A stretch of DNA of 64,000 bases from Pirellulales bacterium (GTDB taxonomy: Bacteria; Planctomycetota; Planctomycetia; Pirellulales; JAEUIK01). The stretch's first letter is position 1. Every line of letters starts with the position of its first letter. Under the pieces are notes generated by a model. That model made no database searches. It saw only the letters and a list, made by a program, of their open reading frames with translations, and was not told where the DNA came from. Location of the stretch: positions 1-64,000 of the forward strand of contig JAHBXR010000026.1 in NCBI GenBank assembly GCA_019636335.1. Reading direction: 5' to 3'. Of the stretch, positions 42,963 through 53,381 are shown piece by piece. Made by a program: the position numbers and the translations under genes.

Positions 42963-43667
42963 TCACGACTGGCAGGCGGGGCATCCCCCTCCCAGCCACA
43001 AGCCGTCGAGGTGGACGAATCCCAGGCCGCGTGCGACGGCGACGATGCCCGTGAGCACCACGCACCATGCCGCGATGTGCAACAGATGTTGGCGGGTGGC
43101 CAGGCTGATGAACGAGCCTCCGATGCCGGTCAGGACCATCAGCGGCACGGTGCCCAGGCCAAAAGCAGCCATGGTGGCCAGACCGGCTGCCATGCCGCCA
43201 GAACTGCTGGCTAGTGCCAAGTAGGCATAGACGAGCCCACACGGCAGCAGACCGGTAAAGAGCCCCGCGAGAAAGACGTGGGTCGGTTCGGGCGAGCGCA
43301 GAAAGGTTGCGAGCAGCGAACCGCTCAGGCAGGGTGGCGCACTAGCGGGGGTGACTCGTCGCGGCCAGACCCCCGCGGCGACCAGTCCCTGCCAGATGAG
43401 CAGCACGCCCGCCACGACCGCCAGACAGGCGGGAACGTTGACCCATTCTGCGGCGCGATCAGCCAGCCGCATGCCGCCGTAGCCTGCCAGGGCGCCGGCA
43501 CAGGCGTAGCTGAAGATTCGACCGCTGCTGTAGATCGCCTGCCGCGACAGGTTGCGCGCGACGCTGGGGGCCGTGCCGCCGATGGACAAGGCGAACCCGC
43601 CACACATGCCGATGCAGTGGGACGAGCCGAGCAGCCCCCCCAAAAAAATAAGCGGCAGATCGAGCAA
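42963..43667 (-). CDS. SafE/TauE-like (DsbD-type) membrane protein of the cbb3 operon
   Basis: 234 aa. TTG 43667 is chosen because GAGAGGAAA lies upstream and the protein then starts directly at its first membrane helix (LLDLPLIFLGGLLGSSHC). ATGs further upstream would overlap ccoI by 40-80 bases. About six membrane helices. A conserved HCIGMCGGF in helix 1 and GLLPCGLVY mid-protein are typical of the cytochrome-biogenesis/SafE family found behind ccoI. In cbb3 operons this protein is thought to help copper delivery or oxidase maturation. Two cysteines near the C-terminus (GGGCPACQS) might bind metal. It lies 34 bases after the ccoI stop. Confidence 0.82.
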   Translation of the reverse strand: MLDLPLIFLGGLLGSSHCIGMCGGFALSIGGTAPSVARNLSRQAIYSSGRIFSYACAGALAGYGGMRLADRAAEWVNVPACLAVVAGVLLIWQGLVAAGVWPRRVTPASAPPCLSGSLLATFLRSPEPTHVFLAGLFTGLLPCGLVYAYLALASSSGGMAAGLATMAAFGLGTVPLMVLTGIGGSFISLATRQHLLHIAAWCVVLTGIVAVARGLGFVHLDGLWLGGGCPACQS

Positions 43668-43701
43668 CGGATGTTTCCTCTCGTAATCCCAGAGCGCGGC
43701 G

Positions 43702-45914
<2,213 letters not shown>

Positions 45915-45918
<4 letters not shown>

Positions 45919-46103
45919 GGAGGCGTCAACAGCTCCACGCGGATCGCGGGGAAGAGGTAGGCGATCGTGTAATAGACCGCAAAGCACCAGAACATCACCC
46001 AGATCAAACGCACATACCAGGGAATGCGGTTTCCCACGTAGTCGTGAAAGCGGTTCTCGTGCTGGGCGCTCGTGCGCGCGTCACCTTCAGGATAGGTGGG
46101 CAT
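45915..46103 (-). CDS. Small membrane protein of the cbb3 operon
   Basis: 62 aa. A basic/His-containing N-terminus (SAQHENRFHDYVGNRIP) precedes one transmembrane helix (YVRLIWVMFWCFAVYYTIAYLF). It resembles the N-terminal anchor helix of CcoP without the haem domains, and may serve as an oxidase anchor or CcoH-like subunit. It overlaps ccoI by four bases and follows the 105-aa protein by 30 bases. Too short for a firm name. Confidence 0.7.
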
Positions 46104-46133
46104 GCGTCGTACTTTCTGTGGGGGAAGCGAATT

Positions 46134-46451
46134 CTAGTGCAGGCGACCCGAGTCGTAGTGCTCGTCGAGCCACTTCTCATTTTCGAGCATCGTCTGCTTG
46201 GGCCGTTCGATGTCGTGGAACATGCCGTTCATGGCCGCCCAGCAGAAGAGCAGCAGAAAGCCCGTGCTGGCGAGCAGATAGTTGGCCAGCGGCGTGACGG
46301 CAAAGGCGCCGTCGGCCTCGCCGCGCGCGAGCGCCACGAACTCGAGCAGCTTGGTGCCGAAGCCCCACAAGCTCGGCACGAGAATGCCGATGGCCAGCAG
46401 GATCATCAGCACGCGCGACAGCCAGGCCGCCGGGGCGCCGTCGGGGTTCAT
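46134..46451 (-). CDS. Two-helix membrane subunit of the cbb3 oxidase operon
   Basis: 105 aa from the Met at 46451, overlapping the ccoO stop (ATGA). Two transmembrane helices (VLMILLAIGILVPSLWGFGT and NYLLASTGFLLLFCWAAMN) are followed by a conserved charged tail (DIERPKQTMLENEKWLDE) that probably faces the cytoplasm. Such proteins accompany ccoN and ccoO in planctomycete clusters and may replace CcoQ/CcoP membrane parts. No haem site. The name is tentative. Confidence 0.68.
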   Translation of the reverse strand: MNPDGAPAAWLSRVLMILLAIGILVPSLWGFGTKLLEFVALARGEADGAFAVTPLANYLLASTGFLLLFCWAAMNGMFHDIERPKQTMLENEKWLDEHYDSGRLH

Positions 46452-47101
46452 GGTCTCTCCTTCGTCAGTTCCGCCAGCGGAACATAGCTTTCGTAATCGG
46501 GATAACTTTCCAGCCACGAACCCAACCACTGCACGTAGGTGATCAGCGCCAGGCCCCGGGCGTTCGGCTTGTCGGGCGATCCGTCGAAGAGCCACGGATA
46601 GTTGGGCATTGGCGAATCGGTCGACACCAGCGTGGGCTGGAAGAAATGGACCGCGTGCCAATCGTTCGAACGCCGCCCCCCTTCGCGGCTCAGATCCGGG
46701 CCAACGCGCCGCGTGCCGAACATGACGGGACGCTGCAGCTCGTTTTGGTACTCGATCGTCTCGGACACCGGCCCCCAGCGGCGCGATTCATTGGAAACGG
46801 GACGTACGAACTGGCTATGGCAGTGCCAGCACCCTTCGCCGACGTAGATGCCGTAGCCCGTGCGTAGTGCCTCGGCGCAGTTGTCTTCGGTGGGCTTGCC
46901 GATGTACTTCGCAAACTGGTCGGGATACCGGCGGCTGAGATCTTCGAACTGGTAGACGAGGTTCGGGTTGACGACTTCGCGCGCGGTCTTCTCGGGCAGA
47001 TTGCGATACATCAGCACCGGCACCACGGCGTTCGACAGGAACGCGAAGAAGAAGAACCCCAGACCGCCGATCAGCAACACCCCCGATTTACTTTCAAACA
47101 T
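46448..47101 (-). CDS. ccoO: cbb3-type cytochrome c oxidase subunit II (CcoO)
   Basis: 217 aa from the Met at 47101. One N-terminal membrane helix (LLIGGLGFFFFAFLSNAVVPVL), then a mono-haem c domain with GEGCWHCHSQFVRPV, a block shared by CcoO proteins, and a methionine ligand region (PNYPWLFDG). Transfers electrons from cytochrome c to CcoN. It sits 31 bases after ccoN and overlaps the next gene. Length is close to the family norm. Confidence 0.94.
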   Translation of the reverse strand: MFESKSGVLLIGGLGFFFFAFLSNAVVPVLMYRNLPEKTAREVVNPNLVYQFEDLSRRYPDQFAKYIGKPTEDNCAEALRTGYGIYVGEGCWHCHSQFVRPVSNESRRWGPVSETIEYQNELQRPVMFGTRRVGPDLSREGGRRSNDWHAVHFFQPTLVSTDSPMPNYPWLFDGSPDKPNARGLALITYVQWLGSWLESYPDYESYVPLAELTKERP

Positions 47102-47132
47102 GGCTCGTCGAACTCTCCAGCATCCGGGAAGA

Positions 47133-48539
47133 CTAGGTGGCGGGATAAGCGATCGCGGCATTCCGCGCTACGACTCGCGACGACTGCCAGGTCATGTACA
47201 GGTTGTAGAAAAAGCAGAGTTGTCCGGCGAGCATCGCCAGCCCGGCGAAGACGCGGATGATCCAAAACGGCGTGGAACCATTCGTCGAGACATCCCACGG
47301 TTGTAGCGATCCCCACCAGTAACCTTGGAAGACCCCCAGCAAGATCAGATCGCTCGCCATGACGAGCAGACCGCCGGCCGACAGCCAATAATGCCATTCG
47401 CACAGCTCGCGGCTGTACCAATCGGTGTGCAGCAGGCGCGGGAAGAGATAGGTCATGATCCCCAGCAGCCACATGCTGAAGACACCGAACATCACCAGAT
47501 GGGCATGCCCGACGACCCAGTCCGTGAAGTGGATCAAGGCCTGGAAGGTCAGCGTGACCTGCATCGAGCATTGGAGGCAGGTCAGGAAGTAGAAGATCAT
47601 GCCGGTATAGAACCAGCGAAGGGGCAAGTTCGTGACCAATGCGCGGCTCGATCCCCAGATGGTGCCGAAGAAGTTGATGATCACCGTCGTCACGACCAGC
47701 TCGACGGCCACGGTGGCAATGACCGCCCCGTACTGCAGAAACATGGGGATCGGCGTGTAGAGAAAGTGGTGGATACCGTTCAAAGGATAGAAGAACGCCA
47801 GTCCCCAGAAGCCGACAAGCGAGAGTCCGTGGCTCCAGATCGGCTTGCCGAGCATGATGGGCACGAAGTAATACATCAGGCCCCAGCCCAGCGGCGTGAC
47901 GAACAAACCGACGAGATCGTGAATGAACAGACCCGCGATGGCGCCGCCGCTCGTGCCGGGCACGAAGTACTGGGGCAGAAAGTTGCCCATGGCGTAGGTC
48001 AGAAAGGTCCAGACGAAGGCCGCCATGAAGTACCACAGCGTGACGTAGAGGGGCCCCTTCGTGCGTCCGATCGGCACGAAGAAGTTGAAGGCCACGAGCG
48101 CCAACCCGGCCAGCGCCAAGGGGTCGATCCAGACGGGGGTCTCGCCCCATTCGATGCCCTGCGCCTGCCCGAACATGATGCCGACCGCGGTGCTGACGAC
48201 GACCACCTGCCAGGCGAGGAAGATGAAGTACGACAATTCGCGGCTGGCGACCGGCTTGAGCGTCAGGCGGGGGACGGACCAGTGCAATGCACCGAGAAAG
48301 CTGTTGGCGAGGAAGCCGTAGGCGATGGCATTCGTGTGGATCATGCGCCAACGGCCCGGTGACAGCAGCTCGATATCCATCAGCGGATTCCAGCGCACCA
48401 GTTGTAGCGCCATGAGCAGGCCACCCAGCATCGACGCGGCCAGGTAGGCCAGTGCCGCCAGGAAATACCAGATCACCAGCCGTTCATCGACCAGCTCGCG
48501 CCCGTCGATCGGAACTGCCTTGGTCGCGTCCGTCGTCAT
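47133..48539 (-). CDS. ccoN: cbb3-type cytochrome c oxidase catalytic subunit (CcoN)
   Basis: 468 aa from the Met at 48539, overlapping the previous gene by four bases. Twelve-helix haem-copper oxidase core. Haem ligand helix HTNAIAYGF. The CuB helix IHDLVGLFVTP is followed at the CcoN-specific spacing by MYYFVP, which provides the cross-linked tyrosine. A second CuB pair GIHHFLYTP and the haem pair GHAHLVMFG complete the centre. The enzyme reduces O2 to water at very low oxygen tension. It lacks the CPC etc. of other families and is clearly not NorB, because the Tyr is present. Central gene of the operon. Confidence 0.95.
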   Translation of the reverse strand: MTTDATKAVPIDGRELVDERLVIWYFLAALAYLAASMLGGLLMALQLVRWNPLMDIELLSPGRWRMIHTNAIAYGFLANSFLGALHWSVPRLTLKPVASRELSYFIFLAWQVVVVSTAVGIMFGQAQGIEWGETPVWIDPLALAGLALVAFNFFVPIGRTKGPLYVTLWYFMAAFVWTFLTYAMGNFLPQYFVPGTSGGAIAGLFIHDLVGLFVTPLGWGLMYYFVPIMLGKPIWSHGLSLVGFWGLAFFYPLNGIHHFLYTPIPMFLQYGAVIATVAVELVVTTVIINFFGTIWGSSRALVTNLPLRWFYTGMIFYFLTCLQCSMQVTLTFQALIHFTDWVVGHAHLVMFGVFSMWLLGIMTYLFPRLLHTDWYSRELCEWHYWLSAGGLLVMASDLILLGVFQGYWWGSLQPWDVSTNGSTPFWIIRVFAGLAMLAGQLCFFYNLYMTWQSSRVVARNAAIAYPAT

Positions 48540-49150
48540 GCTTGCTCCGCAGGAAGTTCGTAAGGAACGTAGAGGCCCAACGGGTAGATCAGCAACATCG
48601 TCCACCCGAACACCAGGTGCGTGAGCGCTGCCACCCACCACGGAATCTGCTCAACAATCCACGCGCCGCCGAAGAGCAGCGGCTGAAGCCAGGAGAGAAT
48701 GCCGTAGAAATTCAAGAGCCAGAGCCCCAGTGACATGACGGTCACCAGGATGAAACGGCCGGCGAACGAGCTGGGCGAGAATCGCGTCAGCACCAATTGA
48801 TAGGGCACCCCCAGCAACATGCCGGTCGCCAGGTACAGGCAACAGCCGATCGCCAATGCGATTCCGCTATCGATCTCGAGGGCCTGTTCGCCCAGGGGGA
48901 ACGTGAGGTAGACGCGAATCAGCTCGAGCGGATATTTGCCGAAGAGCAGCGCGCCCACGACGTTGAACAGCAGGCTGGCCGCGGCGGCGACGGTGCCGAG
49001 CAGGAAGCCCGTCGTCGCGTAATAGGCCGCGTAGTACTCGCGCGGGCGCCAACGGGTGCGCAGCCCCTCTTCGACCAGTTCCGATTCGATCTGGCGAATG
49101 CGTTCGTGCAGTTCTTCGAGTTCGCGCGTCTTGGCGTCGATATCCATCAT
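48536..49150 (-). CDS. Membrane protein of the cbb3 operon with N-terminal coiled coil
   Basis: 204 aa. Start at the paired methionines near 49150, six bases after the preceding stop. Residues ~1-30 are a charged heptad-like helix (DAKTRELEELHERIRQIESE). The remainder has four to five membrane helices (GFLLGTVAAAASLLFNVVG, ALAIGCCLYLATGMLLGV, FILVTVMSLGLWLLNFYG, TMLLIYPLGL). It overlaps ccoN by four bases. I know of no name; it may be an assembly factor or an extra oxidase subunit. Confidence 0.7.
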   Translation of the reverse strand: MMDIDAKTRELEELHERIRQIESELVEEGLRTRWRPREYYAAYYATTGFLLGTVAAAASLLFNVVGALLFGKYPLELIRVYLTFPLGEQALEIDSGIALAIGCCLYLATGMLLGVPYQLVLTRFSPSSFAGRFILVTVMSLGLWLLNFYGILSWLQPLLFGGAWIVEQIPWWVAALTHLVFGWTMLLIYPLGLYVPYELPAEQA

Positions 49151-49155
49151 CGCAA

Positions 49156-50319
49156 TCACTCGCTGGGCTCGGCGGCCGGAGGAGCGGCAGAGGCAGGCTC
49201 GGTGACATCGGAGGGCGCCGGTTCGCTGGATGGTGTCGCCTCTTCGTTCACCGGTGTCACCTCTTCGCTGGACGTAGTCGTTTCCGTAGGCGCGGTGGAT
49301 TCCACGGTCTCGGCCTGTGCTGGAGTCGCGTGTACTTCGCTCGGCAGGATGCCTTCGCGACGCCGGTTCGAGACCGAGAGCACATAATGGGCCAGCTTCC
49401 AGATGGTCTCCGGATTGTCGGCCAGGGCGTCGTGGAACGAGGGCATCGGCGTGCCGTTGATGCCGGACGAGATGCGGCGGTAGATGTCCAGCGGGCGGCG
49501 CCCGCCGCGCAGCATGCCTGAGGTCAGATCGGCCGCACGCGTGGAGAATCCCCAGGCATCGGTGCCGACGTTGTCTTCTGTCAGGCCGCGGCCATCCTCG
49601 CCGTGACACTTGGAACACCCCTTCGTGAGAAAAGCCTCCTTGCCGGCGGCGACCGTTTCTTCGCTGAAGGGGGGCATGGCCACGGCGGGCAGCACGACTT
49701 CATCCCCGGCGGCGTTCCAGAATTCGGGGACGCCAGCCACCAGATCGGGCACCATGTCGGGATCGAGTTCATCCTCGCTTTCGGCCGTGCTGGCCAGCAG
49801 GATCTCGAGCTCGCCCCGCATGGCGAGCGCTAGCACGTAATCGACCACCGCTTGCACGTCTTCGTCGGGCAGCAGCGCGAACGACGGCATCGAGGTGCCG
49901 GTGATGCCGCGGCGGATCGTGCGCTCGAGATCCTCGCGTCGCGGCTTGGCCCCGTAGGGCGTAGAGGTGAACTTGAAGATGCCGCGGCGATAGTCGCGTG
50001 GCCGCGGCTGAAGAAAGGCAGCCGCCGGGCCGTTCCCATCGCCTGTCACGCCGTGACACGCCAGGCAACGCTCGGCATACACCGCGGCGCCATGCTGCAA
50101 GTGCCGGCGAAAGGAGGCGTTGTCGTTGCGATCGCTCCCCAGCAGAAGCGGCGCCGCGGGCGTGCCGCAGTTCTTGCGCAGGATCTGCTCGATCTGCTTC
50201 TGCAACTCGGGGCTGAGAGCCGAGACCTGCTCGCTCGGCACGTAGTGCGCTGGCGCCGCCGGGCGACACCCTGCCAGGGCCAGGAGGCCGACCAAGGCCA
50301 GAAAGACTCCACTTCTCAC
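49156..50319 (-). CDS. Di-haem cytochrome c lipoprotein (CcoP-like function)
   Basis: 387 aa from GTG 50319 (a TTG three codons upstream is also open, but the G-run spacing favours 50319). Lipobox LALAGC at ~15-20 anchors it outside the membrane. Two cytochrome c domains: CLACH about residue 87 with GDGNGP, and CSKCH about residue 239 with GEDGRGL. Each has a downstream methionine (TSMPSF, TPMPSF) as probable sixth ligand. This is the domain plan of CcoP, but with a lipid anchor instead of a CcoP membrane helix. A C-terminal Pro/Thr/Glu-rich tail of ~60 residues is low complexity. Confidence 0.84.
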   Translation of the reverse strand: MRSGVFLALVGLLALAGCRPAAPAHYVPSEQVSALSPELQKQIEQILRKNCGTPAAPLLLGSDRNDNASFRRHLQHGAAVYAERCLACHGVTGDGNGPAAAFLQPRPRDYRRGIFKFTSTPYGAKPRREDLERTIRRGITGTSMPSFALLPDEDVQAVVDYVLALAMRGELEILLASTAESEDELDPDMVPDLVAGVPEFWNAAGDEVVLPAVAMPPFSEETVAAGKEAFLTKGCSKCHGEDGRGLTEDNVGTDAWGFSTRAADLTSGMLRGGRRPLDIYRRISSGINGTPMPSFHDALADNPETIWKLAHYVLSVSNRRREGILPSEVHATPAQAETVESTAPTETTTSSEEVTPVNEEATPSSEPAPSDVTEPASAAPPAAEPSE

Positions 50320-50382
50320 GGACGACAAACCCCGCTCATGCCTGGGTACACGAAACGAAAGGGACCACGATCTTGCTCGGTG

Positions 50383-50793
50383 TTATTTCTTCTCGGCCAA
50401 CTCGGGCTCGCGAATCACCTTGTGGCAGTTCACGCAACTGAGCGTCAGTTGGGTAAAGGCGAGCGCACCCGCTTCGATGTTCTGCTGGTTCGCCGACCGA
50501 ATCAGCTCGCTGTTGGCGTACTCGAAGATTTGCAACTGCGTGCGATACTCTTTGGCATCGCGGCGCCGGGCAAACCCCTCGATGCGATTGAGGTTCTGCA
50601 TGGCCGTGGCGTTCTTGCGTAGGGCCTCGAAATCTTCGGTGGCCAGGCCGCTCAGAATGCGCTGGGAATACTCGAGCTTCTTCTGCATCCAGAAGCTGGT
50701 GGGCTTTTCCTCTTCGCCTTCCTGGGCGGAGAGGCTGGCCGAGGCGATTCCCACGATCAGTGCCGCCGCCGCGATCATTCGCCAAGGCTTCAT
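50383..50793 (-). CDS. Small exported mono-haem cytochrome (c'-like)
   Basis: 136 aa. Signal peptide (~1-23, ASLSAQ), then a helical protein with one haem-c site, CVNCH, near the C-terminus. This is the layout of four-helix-bundle cytochromes c' and relatives that bind NO or carry electrons. AAGAGGAA precedes the ATG at 50793. A paralogue lies at 55328-55762, with the same EDF and CVxCHK features. It is about 60 bases before the di-haem lipoprotein gene, so it may head the cbb3 operon. Confidence 0.76.
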   Translation of the reverse strand: MKPWRMIAAAALIVGIASASLSAQEGEEEKPTSFWMQKKLEYSQRILSGLATEDFEALRKNATAMQNLNRIEGFARRRDAKEYRTQLQIFEYANSELIRSANQQNIEAGALAFTQLTLSCVNCHKVIREPELAEKK

Positions 50794-50895
50794 GGCGATT
50801 CCTCTTGCTCGTTGGTTTCAGCAGGCGCTCGTCTCAACGCCTGGTTCAGGTTTTTGCCAAGAAGGATGGCTTCTGGCCCGGGACGAACCCACACG

Positions 50896-51183
50896 CTACG
50901 TCTTGACGGCGCCGGGCGACTTGCCGTCCTCTACCTGCAAGCTGTTCTCGATCCGCATTATTCCCACGCAACTGAGGACCTTCGCTTGTGCGATCTGTTT
51001 CAGGTAATAGCTCGGAACGCGTCCGCGCAGCGTCAACGTGCCTTGGTGATATTCGCACTTCACCTGCCGCAGCACGGCGTAGCCCGACCCTGCCAGGCAG
51101 GCACGGGCTGCTTTCTCAAGCTGACGTGCCAGCCCCAGTTGCGACAGGCCCGTGGGAGGGGTGACATGCATGGAACAGATCAT
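50896..51183 (-). CDS. BON-like domain protein
   Basis: 95 aa from the Met at 51183 with GGAGG seven bases upstream, a strong Shine-Dalgarno. Residues ~45-85 have the pattern GTLTLRGRVPSYYLKQIAQA then VLSCVGIMRIENSLQV, the alpha-beta fold of BON (transport-associated) domains, which bind phospholipid or envelope components. It has no signal peptide I can see. It is divergent from the sensor kinase gene and lies about 100 bases before the cbb3 operon. Confidence 0.7.
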   Translation of the reverse strand: MICSMHVTPPTGLSQLGLARQLEKAARACLAGSGYAVLRQVKCEYHQGTLTLRGRVPSYYLKQIAQAKVLSCVGIMRIENSLQVEDGKSPGAVKT

Positions 51184-51321
51184 AGGTACCTCCGGCCTCT
51201 TGCCATCCGCTCCGCCAGCGTTTCTCCGTGCGACTTTCTCATTTTCTCTACGCTGATCCTACTGTGCGACTTGCGGCGCCAAATCGGGTGATGTATGGAT
51301 CTCCCTTACGGGCTTTCGGAA

Positions 51322-51356
51322 GTGAGCCTCAGGGATTCCCCGATAGAGAGGCTCAC
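51322..51356. promoter_or_regulatory. Nested palindrome upstream of the sensor kinase
   Basis: Perfect 9-bp arms GTGAGCCTC (51322-51330) and GAGGCTCAC (51348-51356) enclose a loop that contains GGGATTCCCCGAT (51332-51344), itself built on the GGGATTCCC palindrome. The same core occurs at 53198-53214. It lies 62 bases before the kinase ATG and 139 bases from the divergent BON gene. It could be an operator for the response regulator, or an RNA hairpin in the leader. Confidence 0.6.
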
Positions 51357-51417
51357 CGGCACGGTTTGCGGGCCGGCCGCGATTTACCGTACGTCAGTTC
51401 TCCAAAGCATTTTTGCC

Positions 51418-52449
51418 ATGTCGAACCGACCGAACGAACCTTCCGAACGCGAGTATGTGCTGCGCAGCATTCTCGACACGGCCGTCGACGCGATTATCAC
51501 GATCGACTTGCACGGCGTCGTACGCGGCTTCAATCGGGCGGCCGCCAGGATGTTTGGCTACACGGCCGAAGAGGTCGTCGGACAGAACGTGCGGATGCTG
51601 ATGCCCGAGCCCTATGCCTCGGAGCACGACGGCTATCTCGAACGCTACCTGCGGACGGGAGAGGCGCACATCATCGGTGTCGGTCGCGAAGCGGTCGCCC
51701 GGCGCAAAGACGGTACCCTGTTTCCCATCGACCTGGCCGTCAGCGAGGTGGATCGGTTGGGGCGTTTCACCGGCATCCTCCGCGATCTGACGTCGCGCCG
51801 TGCGCTGGAACGCGAGGTAATCGAATGCACGACGCTCGAACAGCAACGCATCGGGCAGGAGATTCACGACAATCTGGGACAACGGCTCACCGGCGCTGCC
51901 ATGCTGGCCAAGGCGCTGGAACGCAAGCTCGAAGCCTTGGAACTCCCCGACGCGAATACAGCCAGGCAAGTAACCGAACAGTTGCGTCTGGCGCTCGACG
52001 AGGCCCATCGACTCGCGCACGGGCTGCAACCGGTCGATATCGATCCGCGGGGCCTGGTGGCAGCTCTCGAGGCACTGGCCCACCAGATCGAAGCTACCTC
52101 GGGAATCCGATGTCGCGTGAACAGCACCGAGTTCACTGAATTCAGCGGGCGCCACGCGGCAACCCACCTTTACCGCATTGCGCAGGAGGCGTTACAAAAT
52201 GTCGTTAAACACGCCCAGGCCAGCGAGGTCGTCATCACGCTCCGTAGCGAAACGACGCAGTTGACGCTCGCCATCGAGGACGATGGGGTCGGGATCGGTT
52301 CCGGCCGCGGGCGCCAAGGAGGCCTGGGCCTCCACACGATGCGCTATCGGGCGGGGATCATTGGCGCGCAGTTCAGCGTGACGAACGCCCCCACGCACGG
52401 CACGATCATCAAATGCATACTTCCCGTGGATAGCAATCGTGAACGCTAA
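51418..52449 (+). CDS. FixL-like haem-PAS sensor histidine kinase (HisKA_3 type)
   Basis: 343 aa from ATG 51418. A PAS domain (~10-125) carries the FixL haem-pocket residues at FixL spacing: H70 (proximal, FixL His200), R76, H84, I85 and R90 (distal Arg220), in HDGYLERY and HIIGVGR. It is therefore very probably an oxygen-binding haem sensor. The kinase part is of the NarX/DegS type: QQRIGQEIHDNLGQRL with H150 as phosphate acceptor, then an HATPase_c domain (EDDGVGIG, GGLGLHTMRYR). True FixL has a HisKA kinase, so this is a mixed design. No membrane helices, so cytosolic. It overlaps the response regulator gene by 11 bases. Confidence 0.88.
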   Translation: MSNRPNEPSEREYVLRSILDTAVDAIITIDLHGVVRGFNRAAARMFGYTAEEVVGQNVRMLMPEPYASEHDGYLERYLRTGEAHIIGVGREAVARRKDGTLFPIDLAVSEVDRLGRFTGILRDLTSRRALEREVIECTTLEQQRIGQEIHDNLGQRLTGAAMLAKALERKLEALELPDANTARQVTEQLRLALDEAHRLAHGLQPVDIDPRGLVAALEALAHQIEATSGIRCRVNSTEFTEFSGRHAATHLYRIAQEALQNVVKHAQASEVVITLRSETTQLTLAIEDDGVGIGSGRGRQGGLGLHTMRYRAGIIGAQFSVTNAPTHGTIIKCILPVDSNRER

Positions 52450-53140
52450 GAAGAGCTCTACCGGCCGGACCAATGGCGCTCGCGCGCTGCAGCGCAAGCT
52501 CAAGGTCTTGTTGGTCGACGATCATCCGATCGTGCGATCGGGCCTGGCGGGCTTAATCGGGGCCGAGGCCGATTTATCGATCTGCGGCGAGGCCGAGGAC
52601 GTGCAAGGAGCGCTTGCCATCCTGCGTGCCGAACTACCCGAGTTGGCGATCGTGGATGTCTCGCTCAAAGAGAGCAGCGGCATCGACCTGATGGAACGCA
52701 TCCGCGACGAAGCTCCCCAGACGCGGACCCTGGCCCTGTCGATGTACGACGAAGAGCTCTATGCCGAGCGTGCCCTGCGCGCCGGCGCCCACGGCTTCGT
52801 CTCGAAGAAGAACGCGCTCGACGTGCTGATCGTGGCGATTCGCGAGATCTTGACCGGGGGGATCTATCTCAGCCCTGTCATGAAGAACCGCATTCTGGGC
52901 CGGCTGGCGGCATCGCCGCACGACGCCCATGTCGATCCCACACAGACGCTCTCGAATCGCGAGCTCGAGGTATTTCAGCAGATCGGCAACGGCGCGACGA
53001 CCCGGGAGATTGCCCGGCGCATGAAGCTCAGCGTCAAGACGATCGAGACCTACCGCGAAAGCCTCAAGAAGAAGCTGCATCTGAAGAATTCGTCCGAGCT
53101 GACACAGCACGCCGTCCGCTGGATGCTCGAGCAGGGCTGA
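52439..53140 (+). CDS. NarL/LuxR-family response regulator, partner of the haem-PAS kinase
   Basis: 233 aa. The GTG at 52439 overlaps the kinase stop by 11 bases, so the two are coupled. The receiver domain (~20-135) has VLLVDDHPIV, the phospho-acceptor D73 in IVDVSL, and a Lys in FVSKK. The output domain (~170-230) is a LuxR helix-turn-helix: LSNRELEVFQQIGNGATTREIARRMKLSVKTIETYRE. An N-terminal basic tail of ~18 residues is extra. It is the best candidate to bind the GGGATTCCCC palindromes at either end of this gene pair, and to control the neighbouring low-oxygen and stress genes. Confidence 0.92.
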   Translation: MNAKKSSTGRTNGARALQRKLKVLLVDDHPIVRSGLAGLIGAEADLSICGEAEDVQGALAILRAELPELAIVDVSLKESSGIDLMERIRDEAPQTRTLALSMYDEELYAERALRAGAHGFVSKKNALDVLIVAIREILTGGIYLSPVMKNRILGRLAASPHDAHVDPTQTLSNRELEVFQQIGNGATTREIARRMKLSVKTIETYRESLKKKLHLKNSSELTQHAVRWMLEQG

Positions 53141-53197
53141 GCGGCGCGCGTCTGGCTGGACCCTCGGTCCTTTTCTTCTCCACCAGCGCAACGGACT

Positions 53198-53214
53198 ATC
53201 GGGGATTCCCCGAT
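53198..53214. promoter_or_regulatory. Palindrome ATCGGGGATTCCCCGAT
   Basis: Perfect 8-bp arms around a central T. It shares GGGATTCCCCGAT with the site at 51332-51344. It lies 58 bases after the response-regulator stop and ~170 bases before the thiamine-binding protein gene, a position suited to controlling the downstream hemerythrin/Usp/CBS genes. Candidate response-regulator operator, or a terminator hairpin without a T-run. Confidence 0.6.
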
Positions 53215-53381
53215 GTCGCATTGCAGAAAGTCTCTAGGAGACTACGGGCATGCTCCTGATACCTCCCAAGCTCGCGGATGGCGATGATTCAATAGGAGGA
53301 TGAGGAAATGCCTGGAAACAGGCGCCAGCGGCTCCGTCGAGAGCAGCCGGCGCGAGACCTTCGTGACGCGACATTGCCGCC

